Shown: positions 23,744 through 35,989 of the stretch, piece after piece
How positions within the stretch are numbered: position 1 is the first letter of the stretch
How the letters are laid out: every line of letters starts with the position of its first letter
Assembly: GCA_030549775.1 (NCBI GenBank)
Contig: CM060180.1
Coordinates: 33,701,090 to 33,765,089 of the forward strand
DNA: 64,000 nt
Direction: 5' to 3'
Source of the DNA: Tamarix chinensis
Taxonomy: Eukaryota; Streptophyta; Magnoliopsida; Caryophyllales; Tamaricaceae
The notes under the pieces: generated by a model
Seen by the model: the letters and a program-made list of their open reading frames with translations, nothing else
Database searches by the model: none
Told to the model about the DNA's origin: nothing
Position numbers and translations under genes: made by a program

Positions 23744-25000
23744 TTTGTTTAATTTTTGGATGGTTTTTAGGTTGTCAAATCTTTATCAGAGTTGACGTCG
23801 CCGCTGCCGTTTTCTACTTTTGTTGCCACCGCTATATATATATGACGTGTGCATGTGATTAAAAGTAATTAAATACATATACAATATTGTGATTGGTGTA
23901 TATACACACATTATGCTATAATTGATGGAAATGTGATCGGTATATATATACATAAAATATTTATTTACATTGCATGTGATGCAATCTACATTATAATTTT
24001 TTTTTTGCAGATACATATAAGCAAAGAGTTGTTTCAAATAACTAAAATAAATATATATGTATTTTGCTGTGTCGGTGTAGATAGATATTTAAAAAAAATA
24101 TACATGTTGTAATATATGGTAGTAGTATAAATGGAATATAGACATTTAAAAAAAATATGTTACATACTTATAAATTTTAAAAAAAAATTATTTTGTAATT
24201 ATACTGAAAAAATTAATCCATTTCACTATGTTAATCCAATACCCAACTATCTACATCATTGAACATTAAGATTGGAGATATTGATGGCATTGATGACAAT
24301 GAGATCCCACAAGATGACACGAGACACATGAGCTTAGGTTTTTTGGATTTAGGTATGGACAACGCCAAAGAGGAGGATGATATTGACAATTCTAATTTTT
24401 GTTCTAACTAGTATGTATTCGGTGTAATATTCGCATTGATTATATATTATCTTTATAAATATTTCTATTTTTTCCATTTTGATTGTTTAATTTTTATGCA
24501 TATTTATATTTTGTTATTTTATATAATATTAAATATTTTATAAAAATAACAAATTATCTAGTACTAATTGTGTTTAGTTAAATAAGTAGCTAGCAAATGT
24601 CATCTCTAAAGGAGGAATTAATGACAACATGTCTTGGCTAATTTTATTTATTTATTTTGGATTTCCTCACCGAGATTTGAAATTTCTCAACAATTTTTTG
24701 AATTGTGTCATCATAAATGCCTATTTTAGTGACGACATGTCGTGGCTAAAAATTAAAAATTTTAAAATGGCCAACAAAAGTTTAAGTATATATAGTCACT
24801 GAATGTATTAATGGAGATGGCATTATTATAGATAATTATTTATATATAGAAACAACAGGACCTTCATCTAAATTTTTATTTCTAGTCACAAAATATTAGG
24901 GTAAATGTTGTAGAGACAATAAGTTACCGATAATGGTAACGACTTTAAGGTTATCAACAACAACAAATGTTGTCACTAAAAAGTTTTCTCCTAATTGTGG

Positions 25001-26040
25001 TATGTTATTTTAAAATAAAAAATATATTAATATAAGCATTTATTTATGGAAAAATATCTAAAAAATATTAATGTATAATTTTCTTTTATTAATTATTATT
25101 TAAAATATTTTAATTTAAATACATTATTTTTTTTAAAAAAATAATACATTTCACAAGGTGAGGAGCATACGAAGGGTTGCATAATATAGGCATAAAATCT
25201 TCCAAGATATTGTAGGGATTATTTTGCCCGTTCCTTACATTTTGCGACTCTATTGCAATTAGAGGATGACCTTGAACTTGAACTTAAGATGATTCTCTAG
25301 TTAATCCGGAAGATATTCATAAAGAACCTAACATAGTTGCTAATACATAATAAGAAATGACAATTAAGACTTCCATGCAAAATGGGAAGGCAATTATTGC
25401 AAGCCCCTTTGCCGGTGACAATGGGGCTTCCATTGCATCTACCCTCAAAAGGCTTGAGCCGACTAAGAATAGTCTAGCGGGCGATGAATATAAAACTAAT
25501 CGTCCACTCCGTTTTAATATTATGATTCATCTGGTCCTATTGATTTCTATTTTCAATACATTCAATCGCTCTCTTTTAGTTACTAAGGATAGAGGAGTTG
25601 CAATTTAGATAAAATGGAAAATGACTTATGAGTCCCTAAGACTATATCATCCCACATGCAATGCAAGAGCAATCCGCTACATGCACATTGCTCTTTGAGC
25701 CTCCACACCCCAATCATGATAGTGGTCTTAAGAGTGTTTTTCATGGACCACAACTTTAATTGCTTTGTATCACCTTTAAATGTTTATTTGTCAGCACCGT
25801 CCTATTTTAATGGTCCTGAGAATAAAGATAGTAGTTTTTTTTTGGAAGATTAAGGGTATCGGTCAGTGGTGGAGCTAGGATTTAAATTTTATAGTGTCCC
25901 CTTATAAAATAGTACTTTTAAGCAATACCAAAAATAACAAAATATTATACTTTAGGATTTCATAATCAAAGTAAAATTAGGGTATTGTTGTGATCCTAGA
26001 TTAAGAAATTATACAATTTAATACATTAAATAAGAAATTT
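25001..26040. other. Non-coding stretch, nothing recognised
   Basis: An open frame at 25357-25608 matches no family I know and has no convincing start. Near 25862 the phrase GGTCAGTGGTGGAGCTAGGA resembles the edge of common plant short repeats, but no partner edge was found. Confidence 0.35.
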
Positions 26041-26275
26041 AATAAAAATTAATAGGTAATATAATTTTACAACACACTAATTCAACAATTAACTATATGA
26101 CTAAACAATTCATTCAAGTTACAAACTAACTAGTGAATTAGTTTAATCCATTAACTAAGAGATTTAACAAAATTTAATATGTGATATAATTTTACAACAA
26201 ACTAATCCAAAAATTAACTAAATAACTAAACTATCCACTCAATTAAAGAACTAATTAGTGAATTAAGGTTTTATA
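26041..26275. repeat. Two-unit tandem repeat, about 127 bp
   Basis: ATATAATTTTACAACACACT near 26057 recurs as ATATAATTTTACAACAAACT near 26184. Both copies are followed by similar AACTAAATAACTAAAC-like and TAGTGAATTA segments. AT-rich and non-coding. Confidence 0.6.
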
Positions 26276-26699
26276 ATAATTAAGAATTGTACTCAATTAA
26301 TAGAAAACAATAAATCTTTAATCAATTAGGATTTCTTAATCACTTAGGGTTTCATAATCAAAATAACATGGTCAATCTTTAACTTAAAAATTAACATAAA
26401 TTTGTAAATTAATTTGTCATAATAAATTAAGTAAAAGAATCTATCAACTTTTATGTGAGGAATTGAGGAGTTGAAGTGCAGATTTACAAGAAATAGTGGC
26501 GAAAGGTGACCCAGCAGTAGTCCAGCCAATGAAGTAATAGGAGTTGTGCAGGTATTGGACAGCATCTAAAGGACAATGCGATGAACTAACAATGTAGAAG
26601 AAGTGAAGGAGAATGAGACCTAAAGGTGAAGCAGGGAGCAAGAAAGAGATAAAGGCATAAGAAGTGGGGGAAAACTAACTTGTTATAGCTACAAGCACT

Positions 26700-26825
26700 A
26701 AAAAAATATTTCAAAAATGAAAAGCCCATGCAAAAGAAAAATGCATCGATCAAGACTTGAACCCTTGACCTTCCCCAAATGACACGAGACACTTGGAGCC
26801 CTAATCACCCAACCATCTTTAGTTT
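26700..26825 (-). mobile_element. Possible tRNA-derived SINE head
   Basis: On the minus strand the segment reads TGGTTGGGTGATTAG (26801-26815) and about 40 bp later GGTTCAAGTCT (26753-26763). These resemble Pol III A and B boxes at suitable spacing. No clear tail or target duplication was found. A degraded tRNA pseudogene is an alternative. Confidence 0.28.
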
Positions 26826-26829
26826 TTCA

Positions 26830-28060
26830 GATGGTGTCCTCCTTATATATTGTGAGATCATGACTTATATTTGTATGTTTAGTCTAGCATGGATTGTTGC
26901 ATATAGGTATTTGGAGAAGTTTGGAGTCAAAAGGAGACCAAGAGATAAAACATGGAGGACCATTATTTGTGAAACATGGCTCATGTTTATGGGTACACTT
27001 AGTCTTGTAGATTTTTTAGTCAAAGTTGAGAGTTCTGAAAAAAAAAAACACTGGGGGCTCATGTTTATTAACATATACCATGTTTTTTTTCCTATTTTAT
27101 ACTATTTGCTTGTGTCAGTTACATATATATAGATGTATATAAAACCCTAATGATGCGTGGTTCACTACCGAACCTGTCCAAACCTTCTCTTCTTGAATTC
27201 TCTTATGGTTTTGAGAGAATTATGTACCGAGTGATATTGTGAGGATTATTTGATTCTCATTATAATCACTGGTATTTCATGTAGTAAAGAGCATTGTTGT
27301 TTTTTCAATTATTATTGTGTTCTGATTGCTCTCTTAATTAGATCTTGTAATTTCCTAATTGCTTATGAGGTTAGATCCAAGACATTCACGTATGTTGTGA
27401 ATTTTGTCCCTGCATACAATTTATATCAAATACTTGATATGTTGATAATACCCAATGTCCCCATTTAAGGCTCTATGGCATCCTAGGACACTATGAAAAA
27501 CCCTAGGCTTTGTCAATGCTGACAACGTAGCCTTTCATGGACATCTCTTTAATATTCTTCATTAATATAATTCTATTTAATTAGCTATTTTTAGATACAA
27601 AAATAAATGGGGATAGTGTAGAAGAATTCATTTAAACATTAAAAATTACAAGCAATGTTCGTTTAGTGACTTAAGGATTTTTCAAAGAGGGTATTTAAAT
27701 CCTTTAGAAGAATGATACCATTTATGCTCATATTCTTAGCGCATCCTCCCAACTCATACACTATAGGGTTCACCCTAATCTAATGATATGCTCATTTCAT
27801 TTGAAGTGTTGGTGAAACGAGGAATATTATATGGTGGAAGTGAACTCTTTTAGATTTCAAATTTAAAATCTCAAGAAAGAAATCACTCATTATTGTATAC
27901 TAGTTTATAAGCTCATGTAGTAATTGAGTATGTCTGAAATGCCAAGTATTTATCTAATACCTTAAAAATATTAAACTAGTAGGTTTTAGAATTATATCAA
28001 TAATTTACATTATACAAGGATGCATAGCTATGCAATAAAAGTTATATATATGATATAAGA
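26830..28060. other. Unassigned sequence, perhaps LTR-retrotransposon debris
   Basis: A 117-residue frame at 26779-27132 contains KFGVKRRPRDKTWRTIICET and hydrophobic stretches but matches nothing I know. 27140-27480 has the look of the 3' part of an LTR (TTTTGAGAGAATTATG, then TTGATTCTCATTATAATCAC), without ends that can be fixed. Confidence 0.25.
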
Positions 28061-28070
28061 TACATAGTGT

Positions 28071-28073
28071 TAT

Positions 28074-28114
<41 letters not shown>
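28071..28114. repeat. (TA)n microsatellite
   Basis: A nearly pure TA run interrupted once by AATAT. Confidence 0.9.
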
Positions 28115-28118
<4 letters not shown>

Positions 28119-29439
28119 AATGATAAAAGTATAGATATAGAAAAAAAACATAACTTTAACTACTTTAAAGCAATAAAAGAAGAAAAGAACCTCATATTAT
28201 GCAACTAAGATTGGAGAAGGTAATAATTTTAGGAACTAACAAAGTGAGGACTTGTAGCATCAATATGTAATAAAATAATTCATTATACGATATAAAATAT
28301 AAAAGGTAAACGATATATAACTTATTTGGTATTATTTATAAAAGGTGATTATCTCACATACTCATTTATTATGGAAAAAGTTCATATAACCACTTATTAA
28401 AAGCAATACCAAACAAGGGGATATTATTAGGTTTGTTTTGAGGGACTAGGCCAGGGCTTTTTCTAAATGGATCATCTCTTTCTGAAAACCACTGGGCTTT
28501 CTTGCTCTTGCACGAATAGAATAGTATTCAAATTTGCCTTCCCTATCAAACCTAATATTCATATACTATGAGAGTATGTAGAATGGTGGATGATAAATAA
28601 CATGTATCTTTTAGGGTAACATGACATTCGAGTGTCAAGATACACATCCATGTTAAAGAGGTTCAAAGAATGAATATCGAAGGTGGTTGCAAATAAAACA
28701 CGAGGAAACCTTGTAAGATCACAAAGGCTGTGCTTATAGACATAGGGTTTCCATGTTTCTAAATTTAATTTGTGTTTTTTTAATATTTAAGTTAGTTTTG
28801 AATTGTTTTATATGATATTATATGATCTATATTTGTTCAAATATAGAATATATTATTAGCATGTTTAAATAAATATTTTTTGAGGCATCGTACACTATGT
28901 TTAGTGTTATTACATGTAATCTAGATTCGATGGAGTGATCTAGGTTACAGTTCTAGTGGAATATTCTATAGAGGATAAATATTGATTAAATAAAGAATTG
29001 TTGATTGAGTGGGAAGATCAAGCATGGATTCTTGATTTTCTTAGAGGGTGAAAAACACATTGAGGGAGTGTTCTAAAATTCTTGTATGGTTTATGGATAG
29101 TAAGAAAGATTTAAGTTCCCAATTCAAAATTTTCTTGATTTCTATACTTCATGTAATTCTTTTTAAGTTTTGTTTATATCTTGTGTGTTTTAGTTGATTA
29201 CCGACTAAAAATTTGATGGATTCTATTGTTATAGTCATGGTGGTGCAAAGGGAAGATTGAAGCTATTGGAGCATATTGTAGTAGAGGTAGGAAGATTGAT
29301 TCAAAAACTTTTTAATTTACTTTATCAACCTTTCAGGGCATAATCCAAGTATATGCAACTAAAGGTTTGGAGGAATGTAAAATCTTGAAGTTAGAACAAG
29401 GTTGTTATAATTAAATCTTAGGATTCTAACATTGGGCTT
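28115..29439. other. Non-coding stretch preceding copia gag remnant
   Basis: Contains no open coding region. It may hold the 5' LTR and leader of the copia element whose gag debris follows, but I found neither a TG...CA pair nor a convincing primer-binding site. Confidence 0.3.
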
Positions 29440-29910
29440 GCAAATGGTTAGGTAGATGGAGAATATACTTAATGAGAAGATTGATATGGAATTGTTCAAC
29501 TGGAAGAATACCTTTACATTAAAAAAAAATGATAATTGATTTTCTTATTCAATAAGGATTACACACAACCTTAGAGGATAAAAAAACTAACAAAGGAAGA
29601 GTTAGTCAAATTAGAGGATATGAAGCTATGTGTAAAATGAATGATCTAAATTTCCATTACTCTAGAATTCAAGTTTTCTATTCTTGAGGAGATTAATCTT
29701 AAATAATCATGGAAAAATCTAGTAAATAAGTTACTCTTCAAGCTTAATCTTTTTTGGCTCAAGATAATAAAAGAAGGCACTTTGCACCATCATTTGAATG
29801 AACTTAATGGCATACTTTCCTAGATTTAGAGCTTGGGTGAATCTTATAAGGATGAAGATAAAGTTTTTTTAGTTGTTAGTTTCTCTACCAAATATTTTTA
29901 ATGCTCCTTA
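29440..29910 (+). pseudogene. Ty1/copia gag (UBN2-type) pseudogene
   Basis: Conceptual translation with frame jumps gives MENILNEKIDMELFNWKN, ELVKLEDMKLC, SWKNLVNKLLFKLNLFWLKI, EGTLHHHLNELNGILS and YKDEDKVFLVVSFSTKYF in order. This follows the copia gag pattern of an LWKKLE-like block, then EGTSIxEHLNEFNxII, then DEDxALLLLSSLPPSY. Multiple stops and frameshifts interrupt it. The remnant probably continues to 30301, where a long-family element inserted. Confidence 0.6.
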
Positions 29911-30954
29911 GCTGTGGTAGACAATGGAGACTTACAAGGAATGATGTCACTATTGATATTGTTAAGGTACACCTTCCTTTTTGAAAATACATCTTTAGAA
30001 AAGACCATGTTTAAGCATGTTGGAATTGGAATATTCTAACGATGGATGACCTCCTATAAAGTTATTTGGGATGTGTGTGAGTTGATAAAAAATACACTCA
30101 AAAGGAATTGTGTAGATTTATAAGGTTATTTGTCGATCTTGAAAGCTTTCTAAATAATTATCCATAACCAATATGGGGCCAGGCTATTATAAAAGTACAA
30201 TTTAGTGCGGACATGTTTACTACTTAGAATGAAGACACTTTATATGGAGGAGACAATTGTGGTTTATCTTGAGGCATAAAAGTTGGCAATTCAAGGGGCA
30301 TTGTAACACCTCCAAAATTCACTACCGAAAAAATTCATTTTATTAAAAGAAATAGCAGAAGTAAAATATAAAATGGTAAATTTTGGGAATATTACTACCA
30401 CACTTAGTACTAGACCGGTTCACTCCTACCGTTCCAGTACCAAGCGCTAAGACTAAAGGAATGATATACACTTTGCTAGATTTTCAAAACATGTTTAAAT
30501 TAGAGTAGCGCGATACACTTTACAAGATTAGAATCCACCAGTGGTTGTTACAAGAACAAGGAATATATTTAAACCAAGAAGTAAAAGCAAAGGGAGAACC
30601 CTAAAAATCTGGATAATCCTTACGCTTTTTTCCGTTTCCTACTTGAGTAGCATCTGAAAATCGACCTACAAGGGACACTGCCCATTGAATAGGCAGGGGC
30701 CCCACGAATGGAACTCTTCAGTACTATGGTATTGAGTAACCCTTTAAAACACACTTAAAAGCAGGCTCACAATGCAACACATGATACCATACCATGTACA
30801 TATAAAATGAGAATGCATACAACACAATCACATATTATCAATTCCACCAAAGATTAATAAGTCATAATGTAAAATCAATGCTTTTGGGTCTTAGGCTATT
30901 AGTCCATCATTATTCAATCATCTCGAATTGTATATGTCCATGTGAGTGCGAAAA

Positions 30955-31360
30955 CCCCACTATTATAGCCGGTGGACCAGTCATGCAGGGCAAAATGCTC
31001 CTGGCCACTATTATTCGTCGGTGGACCGGTCATGCAGGGCAAAACACTCCTGGCCACTATTATTCGCCGATGGACCGGTCTGGCCCCGACTCATATGGCA
31101 TTTCACTATAAGTGATTAGCATTTTCCCATAATTTATTCACATCCATGACTAGTTTTATTGAGCTCGGGACCCCCATTATTATCGTCGGTAGATCGGAAT
31201 ATATATATCAACATCATCCGGGGCAACATACTTCTGGGCCACTATTATATCCGGTGGATCGGTACTCATAATCATCTGCCAGGGCACTACGCTCTAGGGC
31301 CACTATTATAACTGGTGGATCGGTACTCAATATCATAGTTCAATTGGGCCCGACTCATCA
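30955..31360 (+). repeat. Tandem 60-70 bp units within the long element
   Basis: At least five units contain GGTGGACCGGTCATGCAGGG or derivatives and GGCCACTATTAT. The two most alike units (about 30970-31080) are nearly identical; the later ones have diverged. Equivalent degraded units occur in other copies of the family. Confidence 0.8.
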
Positions 31361-31399
31361 ATCTTTCACTTTCGTGATTAATGTTTTTTTTACCAAATT

Positions 31400-32340
31400 G
31401 TCCTTCTCATTATCATAATTACCGAATTGCTCCTTTAGTTAGGTAAATTACCAAATTACCCTTTCTACAATCTCATAATTGCTAGATTACCCTTATCCAT
31501 TATTATAGTTACCAAATTACCCTTATCCATTATCAAAATTACCAAATTACCCTTATGTTGGTTAAATTACCAATTTACCCTTCTCTATTATCATAATTAC
31601 CATTTTACCCTTCCCAATTATTATAATTACCATTTTACCCTTCTCTATTATTATAAATACCAACTTACCCTTCTCCATTATTACAATTACCAATTTACCC
31701 TTCTCCATAATTATAATTGCCAAATTATCCTTCGTCGTTATTATAATTACTAAGTTACCCCTTACTCCTAAATTTACCATAATATCATTTTATTTATAAA
31801 ATTATCGTTCTGCCCCTTACTTCCAAAGTTACCATAATGTCCTTTTATTTATAAAATTACCATAATACCCTTTTACTTATAAAATTACCATAAAATCCTT
31901 TTATTTACAAAATTATCATTTTGCCCCTTACTTCCCCTTACTTCCAAAGTTACCATAATGTCCTTCTATTTATAAAATTACCACAATACCCTTTTACTTA
32001 TAAAATTGCCATAATATCCCTTTACTTGTAAATTACTATTTTACCCTTTTATATCCAAAATTACCATTTTTTTCTTTTCTTACAAAATTGCCATTTACCA
32101 TTGTCCTACAAAATTATCGTTTTACCCTTCTCCTCCAAAATTACCGTTTTACCCCTTACTTCCAAAATTACCATTCTTACCCTCTTTACTCCCAAAATTA
32201 CCACTTTACCCTTTACTCCCAAAATTACCATAATACCCATTTACTTATAAAATTACCATTTTGCCATTTACTTATAAAATTACCATATTGCCCTTTTGCC
32301 TCCAAAATTACCACCTTACCCTCTTTATTACACCATTTTT
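31400..32340 (+). repeat. AT/C-rich minisatellite, about 33-36 bp period
   Basis: About 25 diverged units of the type AAAATTACCATTTTACCCTT occur in tandem. The minus-strand frame shows the regular 12-residue echo VIIIMEKGKL, confirming a 36-bp period in its first third; the later part is closer to 31-34 bp. Not protein-coding. Confidence 0.85.
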
Positions 32341-32654
32341 ATTAAATTAACATTACCACATGGAATAATAATATTAATACTCCATTAACAATATCTAACT
32401 CCACCAACTATTATATTTTAATATAATACTTATTAACACCCACACATATTAGGCCACATTCTTGCACAAAAAATATTACTAAAATGCCCCTAGGGCTTAC
32501 AATAATATTATTTATGCATAAATGGTCACAATAACATAAAATGACATGGATAAGTACTTAACACTTTCACTAATAATCAAACTTTTCCCTTAAGCAACAT
32601 TTCCACACATGGCATAGAAACTAGCATACTTTCCTTTTTATCAATCAATACAAG

Positions 32655-32659
<5 letters not shown>

Positions 32660-32704
<45 letters not shown>
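32660..32704. repeat. (TA)n microsatellite
   Basis: An uninterrupted TA run of about 22 units inside the long element. Confidence 0.92.
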
Positions 32705-32710
<6 letters not shown>

Positions 32711-33049
32711 TATATTAAACCACAAATATCAAGCATAACAACATATTAAAAATCCTAATGTGCAAATATACGTTTATCCATGCGTTTAAGTGGGGTTTAA
32801 CGATTACCTAATTCCCGTAAAAATTGAACCTTACCGGTATCCCGGTTAAAGATTCAAGCTTTAAATAGCAAAATTAACACCTAAAAATAATACCAATAAT
32901 TATTATATTAGAAGTAGGAAATTAAAAGGATAAAACTTTATAAAAACTCAATTAATAATACACTTTACTTAACCATTAATATACCTTAAGAATTAAACAA
33001 GGAAAATCCCAAAATAATGTGGAACTCATGCTGCATGAGCTGCGTGAGT

Positions 33050-34270
33050 CACATGTAGGTTGCAAGGGGAGAAGAGGGTCAAGGGTCGTGAGGTAGAAGG
33101 GGGGGGGGAAGATGGTTCGGGTTGGGGATTTAGGGGCCAAGAGGAGGGAAGGTGGAGGAGAGTTAAGGCAAAGGAAGGATGTAGGGGTGGAGAGGGGGTG
33201 TAGGTGATGGTCGGGGATAGACTGACGGAGACAAAGGGCGACGACGGTGGTGGCGGCCAGGCTGTGAAGTGGGTTGAAGGAGTGGATGGTGTTGAGAAGG
33301 AAGGAAAAGAGAGGAGGAAAATGAAGGGGTTAGGAGGTTTGTTTCGGCCAAAGGAGGTGTGGGGGCTGTAGAGGAGGCTGTAAAGAGTGGCTTGGTGGCT
33401 TGGGTGGTGGCAGAGGGGGCCGGACGGCGGCGAACGGAGGGATTGTAGGGGTGTTTTCGAGAAAGGAGAAAGAAGGGGAGAAAAAGAAGAGGGGAGGAAG
33501 AAGGAGCTACAGGTGGTGCAAGGCTGAGGTAGAGGGTGGCAGGGGGTTGGTGAGGCGGTTGAAGCGGCGGAGGGCGGCGGTGGTGCAAAAACAGAGGGGA
33601 AAATAGGAGGAGAAGAAAGGAGAGAAGAGGGAGGTCGAGGAAGGTGAGGGGATCAAAAAATGGGGCAGGGAGAGGGCTCATGAGGAGGAGAAAAAGGAGT
33701 GGAAGGGGAGGGTGATAGGCTATTGATCGATGGCGGCATGTAGGGTGGTAGAAGGTGGTAGGGTGGCAAGGAGAGGGAAGGGAAGAAGAGGGGAAAAAAA
33801 GGAAGAGGCATGCTGCTGGTGTAGGGTTGGTTTGGGTCCAAAAAGGAAGAAAGGGACGGGGGAGAGGAGAGAGAGAGAGAGAGAGGGTTGTAGTGGTGGC
33901 AGCAAGGTGGTGGCTAGCGTGCTCGGCATGGCATACGAGGTGCTGGTCGGGCGTGGAAGAAGAAAGAAAGGAAGGAGAGGGGAGGGCAAGCGGACTGGTG
34001 CAGGAAAAGAAAAGAGGTTAGGCCGGCCTAGTCCAAGGGGAGAAGGAAGAAAGAAAAAAAAAGGTTGGGCTGGGCTGTGACATACGGGCGAGGAGAGGAA
34101 GGAAAGAAGGAGTGGGCTGCACCGGAGAGGAAGGAAGGAAATGAGAGGGGAGATGGGCCAGTGGCCCAGTCGCGCAGGTCAGGGGAGGCAGGTTGCGGCT
34201 GGCGGCCCAAAGCTAGGAAGAAAAAGAAAAAGAAAAAGATAGAAAGGTGGAAAAGGAGATAAAGGAGAGG
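33050..34270 (+). repeat. Purine-rich, GC-elevated block of the long element
   Basis: The plus strand is overwhelmingly G and A (runs of GGAGG, GAAGAAGG, GAGAGAG) with locally high G+C. Open frames on both strands are therefore long, but they encode Pro/Ser/Leu-rich or Arg/Gly/Glu/Lys-rich low-complexity sequence with no domain. Equivalent blocks occur in copies at 21590-22740, 44640-45000 and 59400-60000, and in reverse at 15230-15950, 35570-35850 and 40260-41220. Confidence 0.75.
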
Positions 34271-35989
34271 GAAAAGAAAAAAATGGGAAAAAGGAAAATA
34301 AAAAAAATAGGAAATTAATAATAATTTAATTTATAAAATAATAGAGTGTATTATTTTTGGGTAATAAATTTATTTAATAATTTAATTTAATTTAATTTAA
34401 TATACAATTTTAAAAAGGATAATTTTAGTAAAATATTAGTTTGGAAACTTATTTAAATAAAAATAATATGATAAAATAACAAAATATTTATTTTAATTTA
34501 TTAAATATTCCTATCAAAATTTATATACTCAAAAATCTATAAAATAATTAAACTAAATAATTTTAAAAGCTAATTTATTTTAACTAAAAGGTATTTATTA
34601 AATTATAGGTTTTCTAAAATTTTGTGGAATTACAGACATCTACTTTAATAGATGGATTCAATCTTTAGTTGCATGTGGACTATAGTATATAAAGGTTAAG
34701 CAAAGGTTTTTGCAATGCCCCCACAGTTTTAAAATTGAGTTTTATTAAGATGAATGATTTTATTAGTGTAATTTGATGAAAATATTTAATTATTTTAATT
34801 TTGATTTATTTTATGGTTTTATTGATAATTTTAAATTCATATTATAATTTAATTATTTGTTATCATTATGAATCATTCTAGATAAGCTCGTTCACAACCA
34901 TAATTTTATTATATTCATATGATTTTGATTTTCATTTGAAAATACATATTTTTTCTCTTTCTCGTAGTTTTATTTTTATTATAACTTCATCATATGATTA
35001 TGAATTTATTTTAAAATTATATTTCATTAGCTAAATAAATTATTTAATTTAAAATAGTAAAATCATTTGAATAATTTTTATCCATATAAAATATTTCTCT
35101 TTTTTTAATTTATTTGTTTTTACGAAGTTATGAAGATCTTTAGAAAGTTTTTAAATGAAAAAAATTATAATTTTTTTATATTTTTTTCTAAATTATATTT
35201 TTTTTGTTTTTTCCCTTTTTGGTCTGTGGAGGAAGTTTTTTGAAAATTATTTAAATTAATTTCGATTCCTTAGAATACTATTTAAATATTTCTAGATAAT
35301 TTTAAATATTTTTTGAGATCGTATTATGTATTTTTGTAAATAATACGAATTCTTGCGCTTGTTGGAGTTTTCTTTTAAAAGCATTTTCAAATCCTTTAAA
35401 TAAATTTTATAATGATTTTATATCTTAGGATCTTTACAAAAATCTTTTCGTTAAATGAGTTTCAAATAAAATTATCCATAAACAATTTTTAGGTATTTTA
35501 TACCCTCTTATGTATACGTGTATTTGTAAAAAAGAAAAAGAGAAAAAAATATTGTCGAATCCCTTCAACCTTTTCTTCTCACTTCCTTTCTCATTCTCCT
35601 TCTATAGAAACCAAACCCCAACTCCCCCTACTCCTTCCTTCCCTTTTCTTTTGTCGACCACCACACCACGACGCTGTTCCACTCTTGTTGATGCTGGCAG
35701 CAACTTGGCGCAAATAACACCGGCGACTACAACGAGCAAGAGGTAGCGCATGAGCTACAACATTAGCCAACTCAAGTATGATGACCCTGATATATGGTGT
35801 GCGAGCCATGACAAACACCATGCAAACCTTCCCCCTGCGATAAATGAGCTCTATTCAACTCGTAACAATATATTACGGTTGGTATATTTTTATCCAAAAC
35901 CTAACTTTGAAATTCAATTAGGTTTGATTTAATTGGCTTATGATAAGCTAAATTGATTGTTTAATTATGTATCTATATGTTGTATGATT

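Larger units (their letters stand above)
23022..25000 (-). mobile_element. CACTA transposon remnant
   Basis: The right terminus in reverse complement reads CCACAATTAGGAGAAAAC, similar to CACTA termini. The body holds repeated palindromic motifs with core ACGACATGTCGT: a perfect 26-bp palindrome at 23320-23345, and imperfect versions at about 24622-24650 and 24726-24750, as in CACTA subterminal arrays. A short acidic open frame (about 24258-24411; DGIDDNEIPQDD, then DNAKEEDDIDNSNF) could be a terminal exon of a transposon-carried gene. No transposase is visible. The left end is missing: the sequence abuts the end of the long-family element at 23021. Confidence 0.5.
30302..34634 (+). mobile_element. 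Long TGTAACACC-family element, complete (about 4.3 kb)
   Basis: It starts TGTAACACCTCC at 30302 and ends GTGGAATTACA at 34634. Flanks GGCAT (30297-30301) and GACAT (34635-34639) match at 4 of 5 positions. In order the interior has: a segment shared with the other copies (ATTACTACCACACTTAGTAC near 30390); about six 60-70 bp units containing GGCCACTATTAT (30955-31360); a large minisatellite (31400-32340); a (TA)n run; a purine-rich GC-rich block (33050-34270); and an AT-rich tail. No gag, protease, RT, RNase H or integrase is seen. I interpret it as a solo LTR of a Del/Tekay-like Ty3/gypsy element or a large non-autonomous relative. It interrupts copia debris. Confidence 0.7.

Noticed and set aside
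26779..27132. 117-residue plus-strand frame with KFGVKRRPRDKTWRT
   Set aside because: Not clearly low complexity, but no family recognised and no supporting start or splice context; left as unassigned.
31400..32340. Regular repeats that could suggest a CRISPR array
   Set aside because: Units are contiguous and diverged, with no distinct spacers, and the DNA is plant nuclear; it is a minisatellite.
33163..34262. Several long frames, including a 172-residue Pro/Leu-rich one
   Set aside because: By-products of a purine-rich strand: both strands are open, low complexity, no domain, and equivalent blocks recur in other repeat copies.
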